DNA of 64,000 bases from Oxalobacteraceae bacterium OTU3CAMAD1. Lineage in GTDB: Bacteria > Pseudomonadota > Gammaproteobacteria > Burkholderiales > Burkholderiaceae_D. The notes under the pieces are model-generated. The model worked only from the letters and a program-made list of their open reading frames with translations. It had not been told where the DNA came from and did no database searches. The stretch covers positions 2,542,001 through 2,606,000 of the forward strand of contig CP099650.1 in NCBI GenBank assembly GCA_024123915.1. The letters run 5' to 3'. This document shows, piece by piece, positions 8,260 through 17,692 of the stretch; within the stretch, counting starts at the first letter, position 1; each line of letters starts with the position of its first letter. The position numbers were made by a program, and so were the translations under genes.

Positions 8260-8733
8260 ATGAATGGCTTTACACCTGGCCTGCTTGACCGTCTGCTGGG
8301 CGAGCAAAGCGCCGCCTCCCGCCCAGGCCATGGCCTGACGCTGGAACAACTGAAGGATTCCGTGGCGCGCGACCTGGAAGACCTGCTCAACACGCGCTGC
8401 GCGCTGTCCGACGAATTGTTGGACGCCTACCCCGAGTGCGCCGGCTCCATCGTCAACTACGGATTGATCGACTTCGCCGGCATGTGCCTGAGCAGCAGCG
8501 AGGATCGCGCCCGCATTTGCGCCGCGCTGAAAACGGCGATCGAACGTCACGAGCCGCGCCTGCGCAATGTGCAGGCTTGGCTGGAGCGCGAAAGCGGCTC
8601 CATCAACCGCGTCAGCTTCGCCATCAGCGCCACGCTGGCCGGCCTGCCGATGACAGAGTCGGTCAACTTCGACGCGGTGCTGCAACCCTCATCCCTGCAT
8701 TATTCAATCAACCGCAGCGCCCGCGGAGTCTAA
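8260..8733 (+). CDS. tssE: TssE, gp25-like T6SS baseplate wedge protein
   Basis: The 157-residue protein starts MNGFTPGLLDRLLGE, a usual TssE opening, and carries the gp25/lysozyme-like fold region with SIVNYGLIDFAG and ERHEPRLRNVQ, where the conserved EPRL motif sits. With TssF, TssG and TssK it builds the baseplate wedges that nucleate sheath polymerisation. TssF and TssG are not in this window. tssH begins two bases after the stop. Confidence 0.94.
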   Translation: MNGFTPGLLDRLLGEQSAASRPGHGLTLEQLKDSVARDLEDLLNTRCALSDELLDAYPECAGSIVNYGLIDFAGMCLSSSEDRARICAALKTAIERHEPRLRNVQAWLERESGSINRVSFAISATLAGLPMTESVNFDAVLQPSSLHYSINRSARGV

Positions 8734-8735
8734 AC

Positions 8736-11363
8736 ATGAACCTGAATCTGAAAACACTGATCGGAAAATTGAATGACACCACGCGCCTGGCCGCCACACG
8801 CGCCGCCAGCATCTGCGTGGCGCTTGGCCAGTATGAAGTGGAGGTCGAGCACCTGTTCCTGGCCCTGCTCGAGCAGGAGCGCTGCGATGTGGTGCTGATC
8901 GCGCGCCAGTGCGGCGTCAGTATCGACACGCTAGAGGCCGATCTACATCATGAGGTTAGCCAGTTCAAGACGGGCAGCACGCGCACGCCGGTGTTTTCGC
9001 ACCATTTGCCGCTGCTGCTGGAGAACGCGTGGCTGATCGCATCGCTGGCGACACCACAGCCCAATGGCATTCGCAGCGCGCATCTGCTGATCGCGCTGTT
9101 GACCGACCCGGAACTGTCGCAGATCGCGCACCGCGCGTCCTCCGCGTTTGCGCGGATTCCGATCGATGAAGTCAAGCACCGGCTGGAGAAATACACCATT
9201 GGCTCGCAGGAGGAAACCATCGCCGCGTCCACGGCCGGCGTCGAACCGCTCGTGGCGCCGCTTGCCGATGCCGAGCGCCTGAGCGGCCCCCGTACGCCGG
9301 CGCTCGACCAGTACACCACCAGCCTGACGCGCGTCGCCAGTGAAGGCAAGCTTGATCCCGTGATAGGCCGGGAGACCGAAGTGCGCCAGATGATCGATAT
9401 CCTGCTGCGCCGCCGCCAGAACAATCCCATTCTCACCGGCGAAGCCGGCGTGGGCAAGACGGCGGTGGTGGAGGGCCTGGCCCTGCGCATCGCCGCCGGC
9501 GACGTGCCGGCCGTGCTGCGCGGCGTGGAGATCCGCACGCTGGACATGGGCCTGTTGCAGGCCGGCGCCAGCGTCAAGGGCGAGTTTGAAAACCGCCTGA
9601 AGAACGTCATCGACGAAGTCAAACAAAGTCCGCACGGGATCATCCTGTTCATCGACGAGGCGCACACGATGATCGGCGCCGGCGGCGCGGCCGGGCAGAA
9701 TGACGCCGCCAACCTGCTCAAGCCGGCGTTGGCGCGGGGCGAATTGCGTACCATCGCCGCCACCACCTGGAGCGAGTACAAAAAGTACTTCGAAAAGGAT
9801 GCCGCGCTGGCGCGGCGCTTCCAGGTCGTCAAGGTCGAGGAGCCGAGCGAGGAAATCGCCAGCGCCATGCTGCGCGCGATGACGCCACTGATGGAGAAGC
9901 ACTTCGGCATCCGCATCCGCGATGAAGCGGTGACCGAGGCCGTCCGCCTGTCGCATCGCTATATCAGCGGCCGCCAGCTGCCCGACAAGGCCGTCAGCGT
10001 GCTCGATACGGCCTGCGCCCGCGTCGCGCTGGGGCAGAGCGGCACGCCGGCGCTGCTGGAATCGGCGGCGAAGGGCATGGAGCGCATCGACGCGGAGATC
10101 AATGCCTTGCAGCGCGAAGAGGGCGGCGAGAAGAGTGTCGATGCGGCGCGCCGACAGCGCCTGCAGAAGCTGACCGCCACCCGCGCGGCGCTGGCCGAGG
10201 AGCACGCGAAGAATGGCGATCGTTGGCATCGCGAGCAATCGATCGTCGCCGCCATCTCGCGTCTGCGCGACGGCGGCGACGGCGCAGGAGAAATCCGCGC
10301 GCTGAAGGAGGAACTGGCCGCGCTGCAGGGCGAGACGCCGATGGTGCCGGTGGAAGTTGATGCCGCCACGGTGGCCGCAATCGTCTCCGGCTGGACCGGC
10401 ATCCCGCTGGGGAAAATGGTCAAGGATGAAATCCGCACCGTGCTCAAACTACAGGATGCGCTCGAAGCCCGCATCCTCGGCCAGCCGGCAGCCATCGCCG
10501 CCGTGGCGCAACGCGTACGCACCGCGCGCGCCAACCTGGACGATCCGAACAAACCGAAAGGCGTGTTCATGTTCGTCGGCCCCTCCGGTGTCGGCAAGAC
10601 GGAAACCGCCCTGGCGCTGGCCGACCTGTTGTACGGCGGCGAACGCAAGCTCCTGACGATCAACATGAGCGAGTACCAGGAGGCGCACAGCGTCTCCGGC
10701 CTCAAAGGCTCGCCACCCGGCTACGTCGGTTACGGCCAGGGCGGCGTGCTGACCGAGGCGGTGCGCCGCAATCCGTATAGCGTGGTGCTGCTCGACGAGA
10801 TCGAAAAAGCCCATCCCGACGTCACTGAATTGTTCTTCCAGGTCTTCGACAAGGGCGTGATGGACGACGCGGAAGGGCGCGAGATCGACTTCCGCAACAC
10901 CATCATCATCGCCACCTCCAACGCCGGTTCCGCAGCCGTCATGCAGGCGTGTCTTAACAAGGAAACCCCGCCGACGGTGGATGAACTGGAACAGCTTCTG
11001 CGGCCACAACTCGTCAAACACTTCAAACCGGCCTTCCTCGGGCGTCTCAAGGTGGTGCCGTACTACCCGATCCCGGACCAGGTACTGGTGCGCATCATCG
11101 GGCTCAAACTGGACCGCATCGGCCAGCGCATACGCGACCAGCACCACGCGGAGTTCAGCTACGACGAGGCGCTGGTCGAAGCGGTGCTGGCGCGCTGCAC
11201 GGAAGTCGATTCCGGCGCCCGCAATGTCGATCATATTCTGAACGGCAGCCTGCTGCCGGAGATCGCCGAGGCGGTGCTGGAGAAGATGGCGCAGGGCGCG
11301 GCGATCGCCAAAATCAAGGTCGGCGCCAGCAAGCAAGGGCAGTTCAAATACACCATCAAATAG
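8736..11363 (+). CDS. clpV: TssH (ClpV) AAA+ ATPase that recycles the T6SS sheath
   Basis: The start at 8736 follows a GGAG and gives MNLNLKTLIGKLNDTTR, the usual ClpV start; the frame stays open upstream but only opposite-frame tssE sequence is there. The 875-residue protein has a Clp N-domain (1-150), AAA-1 with Walker A GEAGVGKT (235-242) and Walker B ILFIDE (303-308), a middle coiled-coil region (about 410-520) and AAA-2 with Walker A GPSGVGKT (615-622). ClpV extracts TssC from contracted sheaths. It is cytoplasmic and lies between tssE and tssA. Confidence 0.95.
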   Translation: MNLNLKTLIGKLNDTTRLAATRAASICVALGQYEVEVEHLFLALLEQERCDVVLIARQCGVSIDTLEADLHHEVSQFKTGSTRTPVFSHHLPLLLENAWLIASLATPQPNGIRSAHLLIALLTDPELSQIAHRASSAFARIPIDEVKHRLEKYTIGSQEETIAASTAGVEPLVAPLADAERLSGPRTPALDQYTTSLTRVASEGKLDPVIGRETEVRQMIDILLRRRQNNPILTGEAGVGKTAVVEGLALRIAAGDVPAVLRGVEIRTLDMGLLQAGASVKGEFENRLKNVIDEVKQSPHGIILFIDEAHTMIGAGGAAGQNDAANLLKPALARGELRTIAATTWSEYKKYFEKDAALARRFQVVKVEEPSEEIASAMLRAMTPLMEKHFGIRIRDEAVTEAVRLSHRYISGRQLPDKAVSVLDTACARVALGQSGTPALLESAAKGMERIDAEINALQREEGGEKSVDAARRQRLQKLTATRAALAEEHAKNGDRWHREQSIVAAISRLRDGGDGAGEIRALKEELAALQGETPMVPVEVDAATVAAIVSGWTGIPLGKMVKDEIRTVLKLQDALEARILGQPAAIAAVAQRVRTARANLDDPNKPKGVFMFVGPSGVGKTETALALADLLYGGERKLLTINMSEYQEAHSVSGLKGSPPGYVGYGQGGVLTEAVRRNPYSVVLLDEIEKAHPDVTELFFQVFDKGVMDDAEGREIDFRNTIIIATSNAGSAAVMQACLNKETPPTVDELEQLLRPQLVKHFKPAFLGRLKVVPYYPIPDQVLVRIIGLKLDRIGQRIRDQHHAEFSYDEALVEAVLARCTEVDSGARNVDHILNGSLLPEIAEAVLEKMAQGAAIAKIKVGASKQGQFKYTIK

Positions 11364-11375
11364 CAAGGAGCCACC

Positions 11376-12254
11376 ATGTTCAGCATCGCACAACTGCTGT
11401 TGCCGATTAGCGCCGATCGGATCTGCGGCGAGGACCTGTCGTTCAGCAGCGAAGTGGACGCCATCGCGCACGCGCGCACCTACGACGATCCAACCCTGGA
11501 CCAGGGCGAGTGGGTCGCGGTGCTGAAGGAGGCCGACTGGCAGTTTGTCGGCAGCCGTTGCGCCGCCATGATCGAAACGAAGACCAAGGACCTGCGGCTG
11601 GCCGTCTGGCTGGCGGAAGCCCACGCCAAGACGCGCGGCCTGCGCGGCCTGGGGGACGGCTACGCCGTGCTTTCCGGCCTGTGCGAACATTACTGGGAAG
11701 GCCTGCATCCGCTGGCCGATGACGGCGACTATGACCAGCGCATCGGCAATCTGTACTGGCTGCTCACACGCACCCTGGTGCTGGTCAGGGAGATGTCGCT
11801 GGACGGAGGCGCGGCGCTGCTGCCGGATGCCGAATACTGCCTGGCCATGCTCTGTGAGCTGGAACGCGTGGTCGACCGGCGCCTGGGCGCCGAAGGTCCA
11901 GGTTTCAGCGCCGCCAAAGACGCTTTGCAAGCCTTGATCACCACTATCGCGCCTGTAGGCAGTCCGCTCGCGATGTCGATGGGCGGCGACGCCACAGCGG
12001 GCGTTGTCGGCCAGGGGGCGGCAGCCGCGCTGGGTGGCGCTGTACAAACCCGGGCCCAGGCCCTGTCGCAATTGCGTCTTGTGGCCGATTTTTTCCGCCG
12101 CACCGAGCCCCATAGCCCGGTGGCCTATCTGGCCGACAAAGCCGCAAGCTGGGGCGACATGCCGCTGCACGTGTGGCTGCGCGCCGTCGTCAAAGATCCG
12201 GGCGCCATCGCCGGCCTTGAGGAATTGTTGGGCGCACAGTCGGGCGGCGAGTGA
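11376..12254 (+). CDS. tssA: TssA-like protein (ImpA N-terminal domain family)
   Basis: The 292-residue protein has the ImpA_N domain in its first half: CGEDLSFSSEVDAIAHAR and WVAVLKEADWQFV, then LCEHYWEGLHP. A glycine/alanine-rich linker (about 200-225) leads to a short C-terminal helical domain, so this is a short-form TssA. TssA proteins organise the baseplate and cap or prime the growing sheath. It is 12 bp after clpV, with AAGGAG upstream, and is the last gene of the operon. Confidence 0.88.
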   Translation: MFSIAQLLLPISADRICGEDLSFSSEVDAIAHARTYDDPTLDQGEWVAVLKEADWQFVGSRCAAMIETKTKDLRLAVWLAEAHAKTRGLRGLGDGYAVLSGLCEHYWEGLHPLADDGDYDQRIGNLYWLLTRTLVLVREMSLDGGAALLPDAEYCLAMLCELERVVDRRLGAEGPGFSAAKDALQALITTIAPVGSPLAMSMGGDATAGVVGQGAAAALGGAVQTRAQALSQLRLVADFFRRTEPHSPVAYLADKAASWGDMPLHVWLRAVVKDPGAIAGLEELLGAQSGGE

Positions 12255-12382
12255 TCGCGGTGCGCATTTTTACTGAGTAGTTGTTGTGGCGCAACGCTCA
12301 ATCTTTCTCTCGGTGCTACAGATTCTGGCGAACAGTGCTAGCATGGGTCAGACATTCCTGATCCTTTCGCTAGGGGTTCGCC

Positions 12383-14113
12383 ATGAACAACCTGAAAATC
12401 GGCACGCGTCTCGGCTTCGGCTTCTCGCTCATCCTGTTGTTACTGACGACGATGACCATCATCGGCATCATGCGCCTCAGTAGCGCCAGCGCGATGACCG
12501 ACCATATGATCGACGTGAAAATCCGCGACCAGCGGCTGATCGCCGAGTGGGGCAAGATCATCGAGGTCAACGCCGCGCGCACCACCGGCGCCTGGATGGT
12601 GGCCGATCCGGCCGATCAGAAAAATCTGGAAACGCTCATGGCCGGATCCTCCGGGCGCGCGACCAAGATCCAGGACCAGATCGGCGCCACCATCGAGGAA
12701 GAAGAACTCAAGCCGCTGTTCAAGCAGGTGCTGGACACGCGCAAAGCCTACACCGACGTGCGCAAGGCCGTCTTTGCCGCCAAGGCCAAGGGCGATCTCG
12801 AATTGGGTAAAAAACTCTACGAAGGCGACTTGGCGCAAACCCGCACCAGCTATCTCGCGGCGCTGAAAACCTTCTCCGACCGCCAGGCGGACTTGCTCGA
12901 TGCCGCCGCCGTCCAGATCCACGACCAGTACACCAGCGGCCGCACCTTGCTGGTGATGCTGGGCCTTGCCGCCATCGTCATGGGCGTCCTCGCGGCCTGG
13001 TGGATCACCCGCACGATCACCAGGCCTATTAACGAAGCGGTGAAGGTCGCGGAAACCGTATCGTCCGGCGATTTGACCAGCGAAATCCGGGTTCACAGCA
13101 ACGACGAAACCGGGCAGCTGATGAACGCCCTCAAAATCATGAACTCCAATCTGGTCAGCATCGTCGGCCAGGTGCGCAATGGCACCGACCTGATGGCCAC
13201 CGCGTCCACCGAGATCGCCGCCGGCAATCAGGATCTGTCGTCACGCACCGAGGAGCAAGCCAGTTCGCTGGAGGAGACGGCATCGTCGATGGAGGAATTG
13301 ACGTCGACGGTGAAGTTCAACGCGGAGAACGCGCGCGAGGCCAACGCGTTGGCGATCAGCGCCGCCGAAATTGCCAGCCGTGGCGGCGCCGTGGTGGGCG
13401 AGGTGGTGAACACCATGGGCTCCATCAACGACTCGTCGCGCAAAATCGTCGAGATCATCTCTGTCATCGACGGCATCGCCTTCCAGACCAATATTCTCGC
13501 GCTGAACGCGGCGGTGGAAGCCGCGCGCGCCGGCGAGCAAGGGCGCGGCTTCGCGGTGGTCGCCTCGGAGGTGCGCAACCTGGCGCAGCGCTCGGCGTCG
13601 GCCGCCAAGGACATCAAGAGCCTGATCAACGACTCCGTCGAAAAAGTCTCGCAGGGCTCGGACCTGGTCAACAAGGCCGGTGAAACCATGAGCGAAATCG
13701 TCACCAGCATCAACCGCGTAACCCAGATCATGACGCAGATCAGCCATGCCAGCGAAGAGCAGAGCCTCGGCATCGCCCAGGTCAACGACGCCATCACCCA
13801 GATGGACCAGGTGACGCAGCAGAACGCGGCGCTGGTCGAACAGGCGGCAGCGGCGGCGGAATCGATGCAGGAGCAGTCGGCCAAGCTGGCCGACGTGGTG
13901 AGCGTGTTCAAACTGGATGGCTTGCAGTTGCCCGCGCCGGTGGCCGCGTCCAGCCGTCTCGCTCCGCGCACGCCCACACGTCCGGCGCTACCGCCGCGAC
14001 GTGCCAAGCCAGTCGCTGTAGCTGCCGTTTCCGCGCCGGCTACCAAGGCTGCCCAGGACAGCAAGCGCAAGGCGATCACCACCAACGACGCGGACGGCTG
14101 GGAAGAGTTCTAA
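12383..14113 (+). CDS. Methyl-accepting chemotaxis protein
   Basis: The 576-residue receptor has a first transmembrane helix (about 10-31), a periplasmic four-helix-bundle sensor (about 32-186), a second helix (about 187-208), a HAMP domain (about 209-262) and a long cytoplasmic coiled coil. The hairpin tip around residues 364-400 carries the highly conserved [20 protein letters not shown] signature. The C-terminus ends in GWEEF, resembling the CheR-docking pentapeptide of high-abundance receptors, after a Pro/Ala-rich tail. The 4HB sensor gives no clear ligand. It is a separate unit from the T6SS. Confidence 0.95.
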   Translation: MNNLKIGTRLGFGFSLILLLLTTMTIIGIMRLSSASAMTDHMIDVKIRDQRLIAEWGKIIEVNAARTTGAWMVADPADQKNLETLMAGSSGRATKIQDQIGATIEEEELKPLFKQVLDTRKAYTDVRKAVFAAKAKGDLELGKKLYEGDLAQTRTSYLAALKTFSDRQADLLDAAAVQIHDQYTSGRTLLVMLGLAAIVMGVLAAWWITRTITRPINEAVKVAETVSSGDLTSEIRVHSNDETGQLMNALKIMNSNLVSIVGQVRNGTDLMATASTEIAAGNQDLSSRTEEQASSLEETASSMEELTSTVKFNAENAREANALAISAAEIASRGGAVVGEVVNTMGSINDSSRKIVEIISVIDGIAFQTNILALNAAVEAARAGEQGRGFAVVASEVRNLAQRSASAAKDIKSLINDSVEKVSQGSDLVNKAGETMSEIVTSINRVTQIMTQISHASEEQSLGIAQVNDAITQMDQVTQQNAALVEQAAAAAESMQEQSAKLADVVSVFKLDGLQLPAPVAASSRLAPRTPTRPALPPRRAKPVAVAAVSAPATKAAQDSKRKAITTNDADGWEEF

Positions 14114-14120
14114 GCGAGGC

Positions 14121-14155
14121 CGCGCTTCGGTACAATGACGCGCTTCGGTACAATG
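14121..14155 (+). repeat. Tandem 17-bp repeat with two TACAAT boxes
   Basis: CGCGCTTCGGTACAATG occurs at 14121..14137 and again at 14139..14155, separated by one base. Each copy carries a TACAAT hexamer that could act as a -10 box for the gene starting at 14160. No good -35 element is evident for either. Confidence 0.6.
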
Positions 14156-14159
14156 GCAT

Positions 14160-14798
14160 ATGATCAGTACCGACCCCACACCCTCCAAGCCGCGCAGCAC
14201 CCGGGCGCAATGCCCCGCGTGTCTGCGGCCGCTGCAAACCTGCATCTGCCGCTGGGTGGCATCGGTATCGAGCCAGGTGGAGGTACTGATCCTTCAGCAT
14301 CCGATGGAGGTGGCGAACGCCAAGGGTAGCGCGCGGCTGCTGCATCTGAGTTTGTCCAACAGCCGTCTGGAGTGCGGCGAAGCGTTCGAGGCGGATCGGT
14401 TGGGCGAGCTGCTCTCCGGCGATCGCCGCAACGTACTGCTGTATCCAGAGACGGCAGACGACAAATCGCTGGGACTCGCCACGCCGCAGATGTTCGATCA
14501 GGACTGGCTCGGTGAACCACAGCGATTGCGCCTGGTTGTGCTGGACGGGACCTGGCGCAAGAGCCGCAAGATGTTGTATATGAATCCACCGTTGCAGGCG
14601 CTGCCCCGGCTACCGCTGCGCGACACGCCGCCATCGCACTACCTGATACGCAAGGCGCATCTGCCGGACCAGCTGTCCACGCTGGAGGCCACGGCGTACG
14701 CGCTGGCGCAGCTGGAAAACGACCCGCATAAATTCAACCCGCTGATCGACGCCTTCGATGGTTTCGTCGCCCAACAGGCCAGCTACGTGCGTCCTTGA
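14160..14798 (+). CDS. tapT: DTW-domain tRNA-uridine aminocarboxypropyltransferase
   Basis: The 212-residue protein has an N-terminal zinc-type cluster (C18, C21, C28, C30 in QCPACLRPLQTCIC) and the DTW core: QHPMEVANAKGSARL, then VVLDGTWRKSRKM near residue 129 and LSTLEATAYAL. DTW enzymes such as E. coli TapT add the aminocarboxypropyl group of SAM to uridine (acp3U47) in tRNA. The stop abuts, tail to tail, the stop of the Hsp70-like gene on the other strand (TGATCA at 14796..14801). Confidence 0.87.
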   Translation: MISTDPTPSKPRSTRAQCPACLRPLQTCICRWVASVSSQVEVLILQHPMEVANAKGSARLLHLSLSNSRLECGEAFEADRLGELLSGDRRNVLLYPETADDKSLGLATPQMFDQDWLGEPQRLRLVVLDGTWRKSRKMLYMNPPLQALPRLPLRDTPPSHYLIRKAHLPDQLSTLEATAYALAQLENDPHKFNPLIDAFDGFVAQQASYVRP

Positions 14799-17690
14799 TC
14801 AGGCGATCAGTTTCAGGCCGGGCGGCAGCGACTCGCCCAGCATGCGTTTTTCTTCGGCCTGATCGAGCTGCACCACTTCCCGCACCATCGCGCTCCAGTT
14901 GGCGGGAGCGCCGATCGCGCCAAGGCGCCGCAGTATCTCGGCGCGCAAGGTCTCGTTGATATCGCGCGAACGGTCGCCCGTCATGCGTGCCAGATGGGCC
15001 GCCGCAAAACCGGCCGGCTCCACCTTCTTCCAGTCCAGCGCCAGTATGTTGGAGAGCCACTGCTCGACGACCGCGCTGTCGACGACATCGTGCGCGCTAC
15101 CGTGGAAGGGCTGGCGCGCGCCGACGCGGCTCAATCCCCACAGGAAGCGCGCCTGCGCCGCTTCCGCCTTGCCGGCGTTCGCCGCGCCGGCGCGGGTTTT
15201 GTTGGCGCCGGCCTTTGCGGCCGCGCGGGTTGCCGCGTCGAGTTGCGACAGCATCCATGCGCCGATTTCGGCTTTGTAGTTGCCGGGTATGCGTTCGAGC
15301 GACGCGCCCAGGCGCAGCATGTCCTCTTCGCTGCCATTGACCAGCGTTTGCGGGCGCCGTCCGCGCTCCTGCGCGTCCGCCTGGACGTTAAAGGCGAAAT
15401 CGTCGAGCACCCGCAACTGCGCTTCCACGCTCAAGCCGCCGGCCACGCGCCGCCACAAGGTCCACCACTCGGCGCACACCTGGCTGTCCTTGTGGTGCTG
15501 GGCGCCGGCCTCAAACATCGCCCAAAGTTGTTCGATGCGCCACTCGTCGAGCGGATGGCCGAAGCCTGGGCGCAGGCAGTAGCCGCTCAGGTTAAGCCAC
15601 GCGCGCTCGTGTTCCGACGACCTGCGACGGCCCTTGGCGCGTTCGATCAGCGCGTCGAACAGGCGGCGCAGCAGTGGCGTGGCCCAGCTTTCCCGGCTGC
15701 CCAACAGGTGCTCGAGCTGCGCGCGCAATTGCTTGACCTCCTTGACGTCGACCTGCAGCGCGCGGCTGCCGAAGATGCGGTCTATCTTGTCGATGGCCGC
15801 GTTCAGGCCCGCCGGCATTGGCGCGTCATGGGAGGTGTTCGTGCCCACGTCGTCGGCCTCCGCGATGCCGGTGTCGCCGCGCAGCTGGAACTCCAGCAGC
15901 CAGCGCTGCGTGTCTTCAATCGCCACGCAATGCACTTCCAGCGTGCCGACCTCACTGAGCGTGGTGGCCAGTTGCACCGGAATTTCCTTGCGGGCGTCGG
16001 CGGTGCCGCTGTCGCGCAGCACCGTGGCGATCGGTGGTAGCTGGACGTAATCGTCCGGCTGGAGCTCGACCAGTTCCCCGGCCTGCGGCGGGGAGGCGTC
16101 CGACGTCGACGACGCCAGATGGAAACGCACTGGCCGGCCAAGCCGCAGCGCGAAGGTGCGCTCGGCCAGCAGGATTTCGCGGTTCTCGGCGCTGCCGCGC
16201 GGCAGGATGCAGACTGCGCGGCGGGGTTTGTCGGCACGCAGTTCATCGTCCAGCAGCAGGAAGTAGCTGCGCGGCGAGCCGCCGCCAATGACGGGCGCCT
16301 GGCCGGCTTGTCCCAGGGCATAGGCCACACCGCCGCGCGCGACGGCGACATCGGGATCGTCGTTATTCAGTACGCGCAGCGGCTTGCCGCGCCAATTCGA
16401 GAGTACCTCCTCCAAGCGGCGGGCCAGGGCGTCGGCGCGGAAAACGCCGCCGTTCAGCAGCAACGCATCGGGAACCGGTATCGTCGCGTAATCGTCGGCT
16501 GGCAGGCCCAATGCCTCGCGGGCGGCCGCCGCGTGCTGGCGCAGGAACCCCGCCAGATGGCGGGTGATGGCGGCGTCGCTGGCGTAGGGCAGGCCGAACT
16601 CGATGATCGCGCCGCGTCCGCGCGTGGCGGGTTCGCGCGACGGATTCAATGGGAAGAAGCCGTCCACCACCAGCGCGGCCACCTCGTCGCGGGTCAGCTC
16701 GGCGGAGCGGGAACCGCCGATCAGGCGCGAGCCGGAACCGAGAAGGGTGACGGTGGCGCGCTGCGGCGCGTCTGCCGCCAGCAGCAGCTCCTTCGCCGCG
16801 CGGCAGCGCTCCGCCAGTTGCGCCAGGCGGCTCGACGACAGGCGGGGAGGAGGCGCGTCGCCGCCCTGGGCCGCCGCCATGCGCGTCTCGACCAGATGCG
16901 CCAACGCGAGATCCATGTTGTCGCCGCCAAGGATCAGGTGATTGCCGACGCCGATGCGGCTGATCTCCGGCCGGCCGTCGGCCATCCCGACCTTGATCAG
17001 ACTGAAATCGGTGGTGCCGCCGCCGACGTCGCACACCAGCAGCAGGCGCGTTTCGGCGAGATCGGCGGCGAGCGTCGCGCGCTGGCGGTACAGCCAATCG
17101 TAGAAGGCCGCCTGCGGTTCTTCCAGCAGGCGCAGGCCGGACAAGCCGGCCATGCGCGCCGCTTCAAGCGTCAGCGCCCGCGCGCCCTCGTCGAAGGAGG
17201 CGGGAATCGTCAGGACGATCTGCTGGCGTTCCAGCGGATGCGCAGGAAAGCGCGTATTCCAGGCGGAGCGCAGATGCGAAAGATAGGAGGCGCTGGCGGC
17301 CACCGGCGACACCTTGGCCACATCGGCTTCGGAACCCCATGGCAGGATCGCGGCCGTGCGGTCCACATTCGGATGCGACAGCCAGCTCTTGGCGCTGGAG
17401 ACCAGACGCCCCGGCACCTGCGCGCCCATGTTGCGCGCCAGCCGTCCGATGACCACCTGCCGCAAACCCGCTACGTCGTCCTGCCGCCATGGCAGTTGCA
17501 ATTCGTCGTCGGCCAGCTCGCCCTCGGCCGGGTGGTAGCGCACCGACGGCAGCAGCGCGCCAGCGCCAACCTCGCCCGGCGCCACCAGCTGCTCGATGTC
17601 GAACAGCTGGATGTCGGCTTTGCCGGGCGCCGAATAGGCCAGCACCGTGTTGGTGGTGCCAAGGTCGATGCTGACGATGTATTGGCTCAT
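14799..17690 (-). CDS. Hsp70-like ATPase with long C-terminal DUF3731-type extension
   Basis: The 963-residue protein begins with an Hsp70 actin-fold ATPase: phosphate-1 loop SIDLGTTNTVLAYS (7-20), TIPASFDEGA (161-170) and phosphate-2 loop DVGGGTTDFS (221-230). It then has a weakly DnaK-like substrate-binding region and about 350 extra helical residues (from roughly 610) that match no standard DnaK lid and recall DUF3731. Being much longer than DnaK (about 640), it is a specialised paralogue. It starts two bases after the stop of the first Hsp70-like gene and is third in a DUF2760-Hsp70-Hsp70 operon. Clients and partners are unknown; no J-protein or GrpE gene is adjacent. Confidence 0.88.
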   Translation of the reverse strand: MSQYIVSIDLGTTNTVLAYSAPGKADIQLFDIEQLVAPGEVGAGALLPSVRYHPAEGELADDELQLPWRQDDVAGLRQVVIGRLARNMGAQVPGRLVSSAKSWLSHPNVDRTAAILPWGSEADVAKVSPVAASASYLSHLRSAWNTRFPAHPLERQQIVLTIPASFDEGARALTLEAARMAGLSGLRLLEEPQAAFYDWLYRQRATLAADLAETRLLLVCDVGGGTTDFSLIKVGMADGRPEISRIGVGNHLILGGDNMDLALAHLVETRMAAAQGGDAPPPRLSSSRLAQLAERCRAAKELLLAADAPQRATVTLLGSGSRLIGGSRSAELTRDEVAALVVDGFFPLNPSREPATRGRGAIIEFGLPYASDAAITRHLAGFLRQHAAAAREALGLPADDYATIPVPDALLLNGGVFRADALARRLEEVLSNWRGKPLRVLNNDDPDVAVARGGVAYALGQAGQAPVIGGGSPRSYFLLLDDELRADKPRRAVCILPRGSAENREILLAERTFALRLGRPVRFHLASSTSDASPPQAGELVELQPDDYVQLPPIATVLRDSGTADARKEIPVQLATTLSEVGTLEVHCVAIEDTQRWLLEFQLRGDTGIAEADDVGTNTSHDAPMPAGLNAAIDKIDRIFGSRALQVDVKEVKQLRAQLEHLLGSRESWATPLLRRLFDALIERAKGRRRSSEHERAWLNLSGYCLRPGFGHPLDEWRIEQLWAMFEAGAQHHKDSQVCAEWWTLWRRVAGGLSVEAQLRVLDDFAFNVQADAQERGRRPQTLVNGSEEDMLRLGASLERIPGNYKAEIGAWMLSQLDAATRAAAKAGANKTRAGAANAGKAEAAQARFLWGLSRVGARQPFHGSAHDVVDSAVVEQWLSNILALDWKKVEPAGFAAAHLARMTGDRSRDINETLRAEILRRLGAIGAPANWSAMVREVVQLDQAEEKRMLGESLPPGLKLIA

Positions 17691-17692
17691 GC

